Source: an uncultured Oscillospiraceae bacterium
Lineage (GTDB): Bacteria; Bacillota; Clostridia; Oscillospirales; Acutalibacteraceae
Assembly: GCA_900552925.1 (NCBI GenBank)
Contig: USBH01000124.1
Location: 1-5,303, forward strand
Length of the DNA: 5,303 bases
Direction of reading: 5' to 3'
A program made the translations under genes and the position numbers. A model generated the notes under the pieces. It saw only the letters and a program-made list of their open reading frames with translations, made no database searches and had not been told where the DNA came from. This document shows, one piece after another, positions 5,102 through 5,303 of this stretch (positions within the stretch are counted from its first letter, which is position 1; every line of letters begins with the position of its first letter).

Positions 5102-5303
5102 ATGCCCATGATCAACAGCTTCGGCGTGATCGGCGGCGACGAGCGGATGCGGTATCTCGCCGCGTCCATTGCCGCCGACGGTTACCCCGTCTGCGCATAC
5201 GGTTTTGAAAATTCGGGGCCGATCCGCGGCGTTGCCGAAACGTCGCTGCCGGACCTCGTGAAAAGAAGCGCCGTGATTTTGCTGCCGCTGCCCGCAACGC
5301 GGG
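5102..5303 (+). CDS. dpaA: dipicolinate synthase subunit A, N-terminal part (cut by window end)
   Basis: The frame opens at ATG 5102 and runs off the window without a stop, giving 67 complete codons. The sequence MPMINSFGVIGGDERMRY, then an AADGYPVCAYGFE strand (25-37) and VILLPLPATR (58-67), matches the N-terminal domain of DpaA: a Rossmann-like start with the family pattern GVIGGD-R-(x)-LA followed by the G-(Y/H)-x-V-x-x-Y-G-F and ILPLP segments. With DpaB, DpaA makes dipicolinic acid from a lysine-pathway intermediate in the mother cell; the product is loaded into the spore core with calcium. The ribosome site is GGAAAGG at 5084-5090, eleven bases before 5102. ATG 5108 is a less well-spaced alternative. 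The gene diverges from murC. The family call rests on a short stretch, but the motif order is distinctive, and dpaB would be expected next. Confidence 0.85.
   Translation, partial: MPMINSFGVIGGDERMRYLAASIAADGYPVCAYGFENSGPIRGVAETSLPDLVKRSAVILLPLPATR

Overview
The window looks like the end of a draft-assembly contig from a GC-rich, spore-forming member of the Firmicutes, most likely a gut Clostridia of the Oscillospiraceae/Ruminococcaceae kind. Three things suggest this. Codons strongly prefer G or C at the third position. RsmA and MurC carry clostridial-style motifs (NLPYYIT, CEACEYVD). The last gene is the start of dpaA, a dipicolinate synthase subunit found in endospore formers. The first 47 bases are not biological: they are an untrimmed Illumina Nextera (Tn5) library adapter, including an i7 index.

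Layout. Bases 1-47 are adapter. Reading right are rsmA (16S rRNA dimethyltransferase, 105-965), a 68-residue two-helix membrane protein of unknown function (1033-1239), and an APH-fold sugar kinase resembling N-acetylhexosamine 1-kinase (1336-2472). A strong bidirectional terminator with a perfect 17-bp stem (2540-2582) separates this block from a leftward block. The leftward block is murC (peptidoglycan precursor ligase, 4853 to 3474) followed by a Cof-type HAD phosphatase (3366 to 2593), with a terminator-like hairpin between them. An AT-rich divergent intergenic region (4854-5101) separates murC from the rightward dpaA (5102 to the window end, truncated).

How the parts relate. The genes are mainly housekeeping: ribosome maturation, cell-wall synthesis, sugar phosphorylation and metabolite dephosphorylation. 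The exception is dpaA, which belongs to sporulation. The most informative non-coding stretch is the murC/dpaA divergent region. It holds a perfect vegetative-type -10 box for murC, a dyad that could be an operator, a + strand terminator-like hairpin at the 5' end of the predicted murC message, and a CATACAAT box suited to a mother-cell sigma factor (SigE/SigK) upstream of dpaA.

I found no CRISPR array, genuine mobile element, tRNA, rRNA or recognisable riboswitch, and nothing that amounts to an undescribed multi-gene system. No gene-free stretch exceeds 300 bases.
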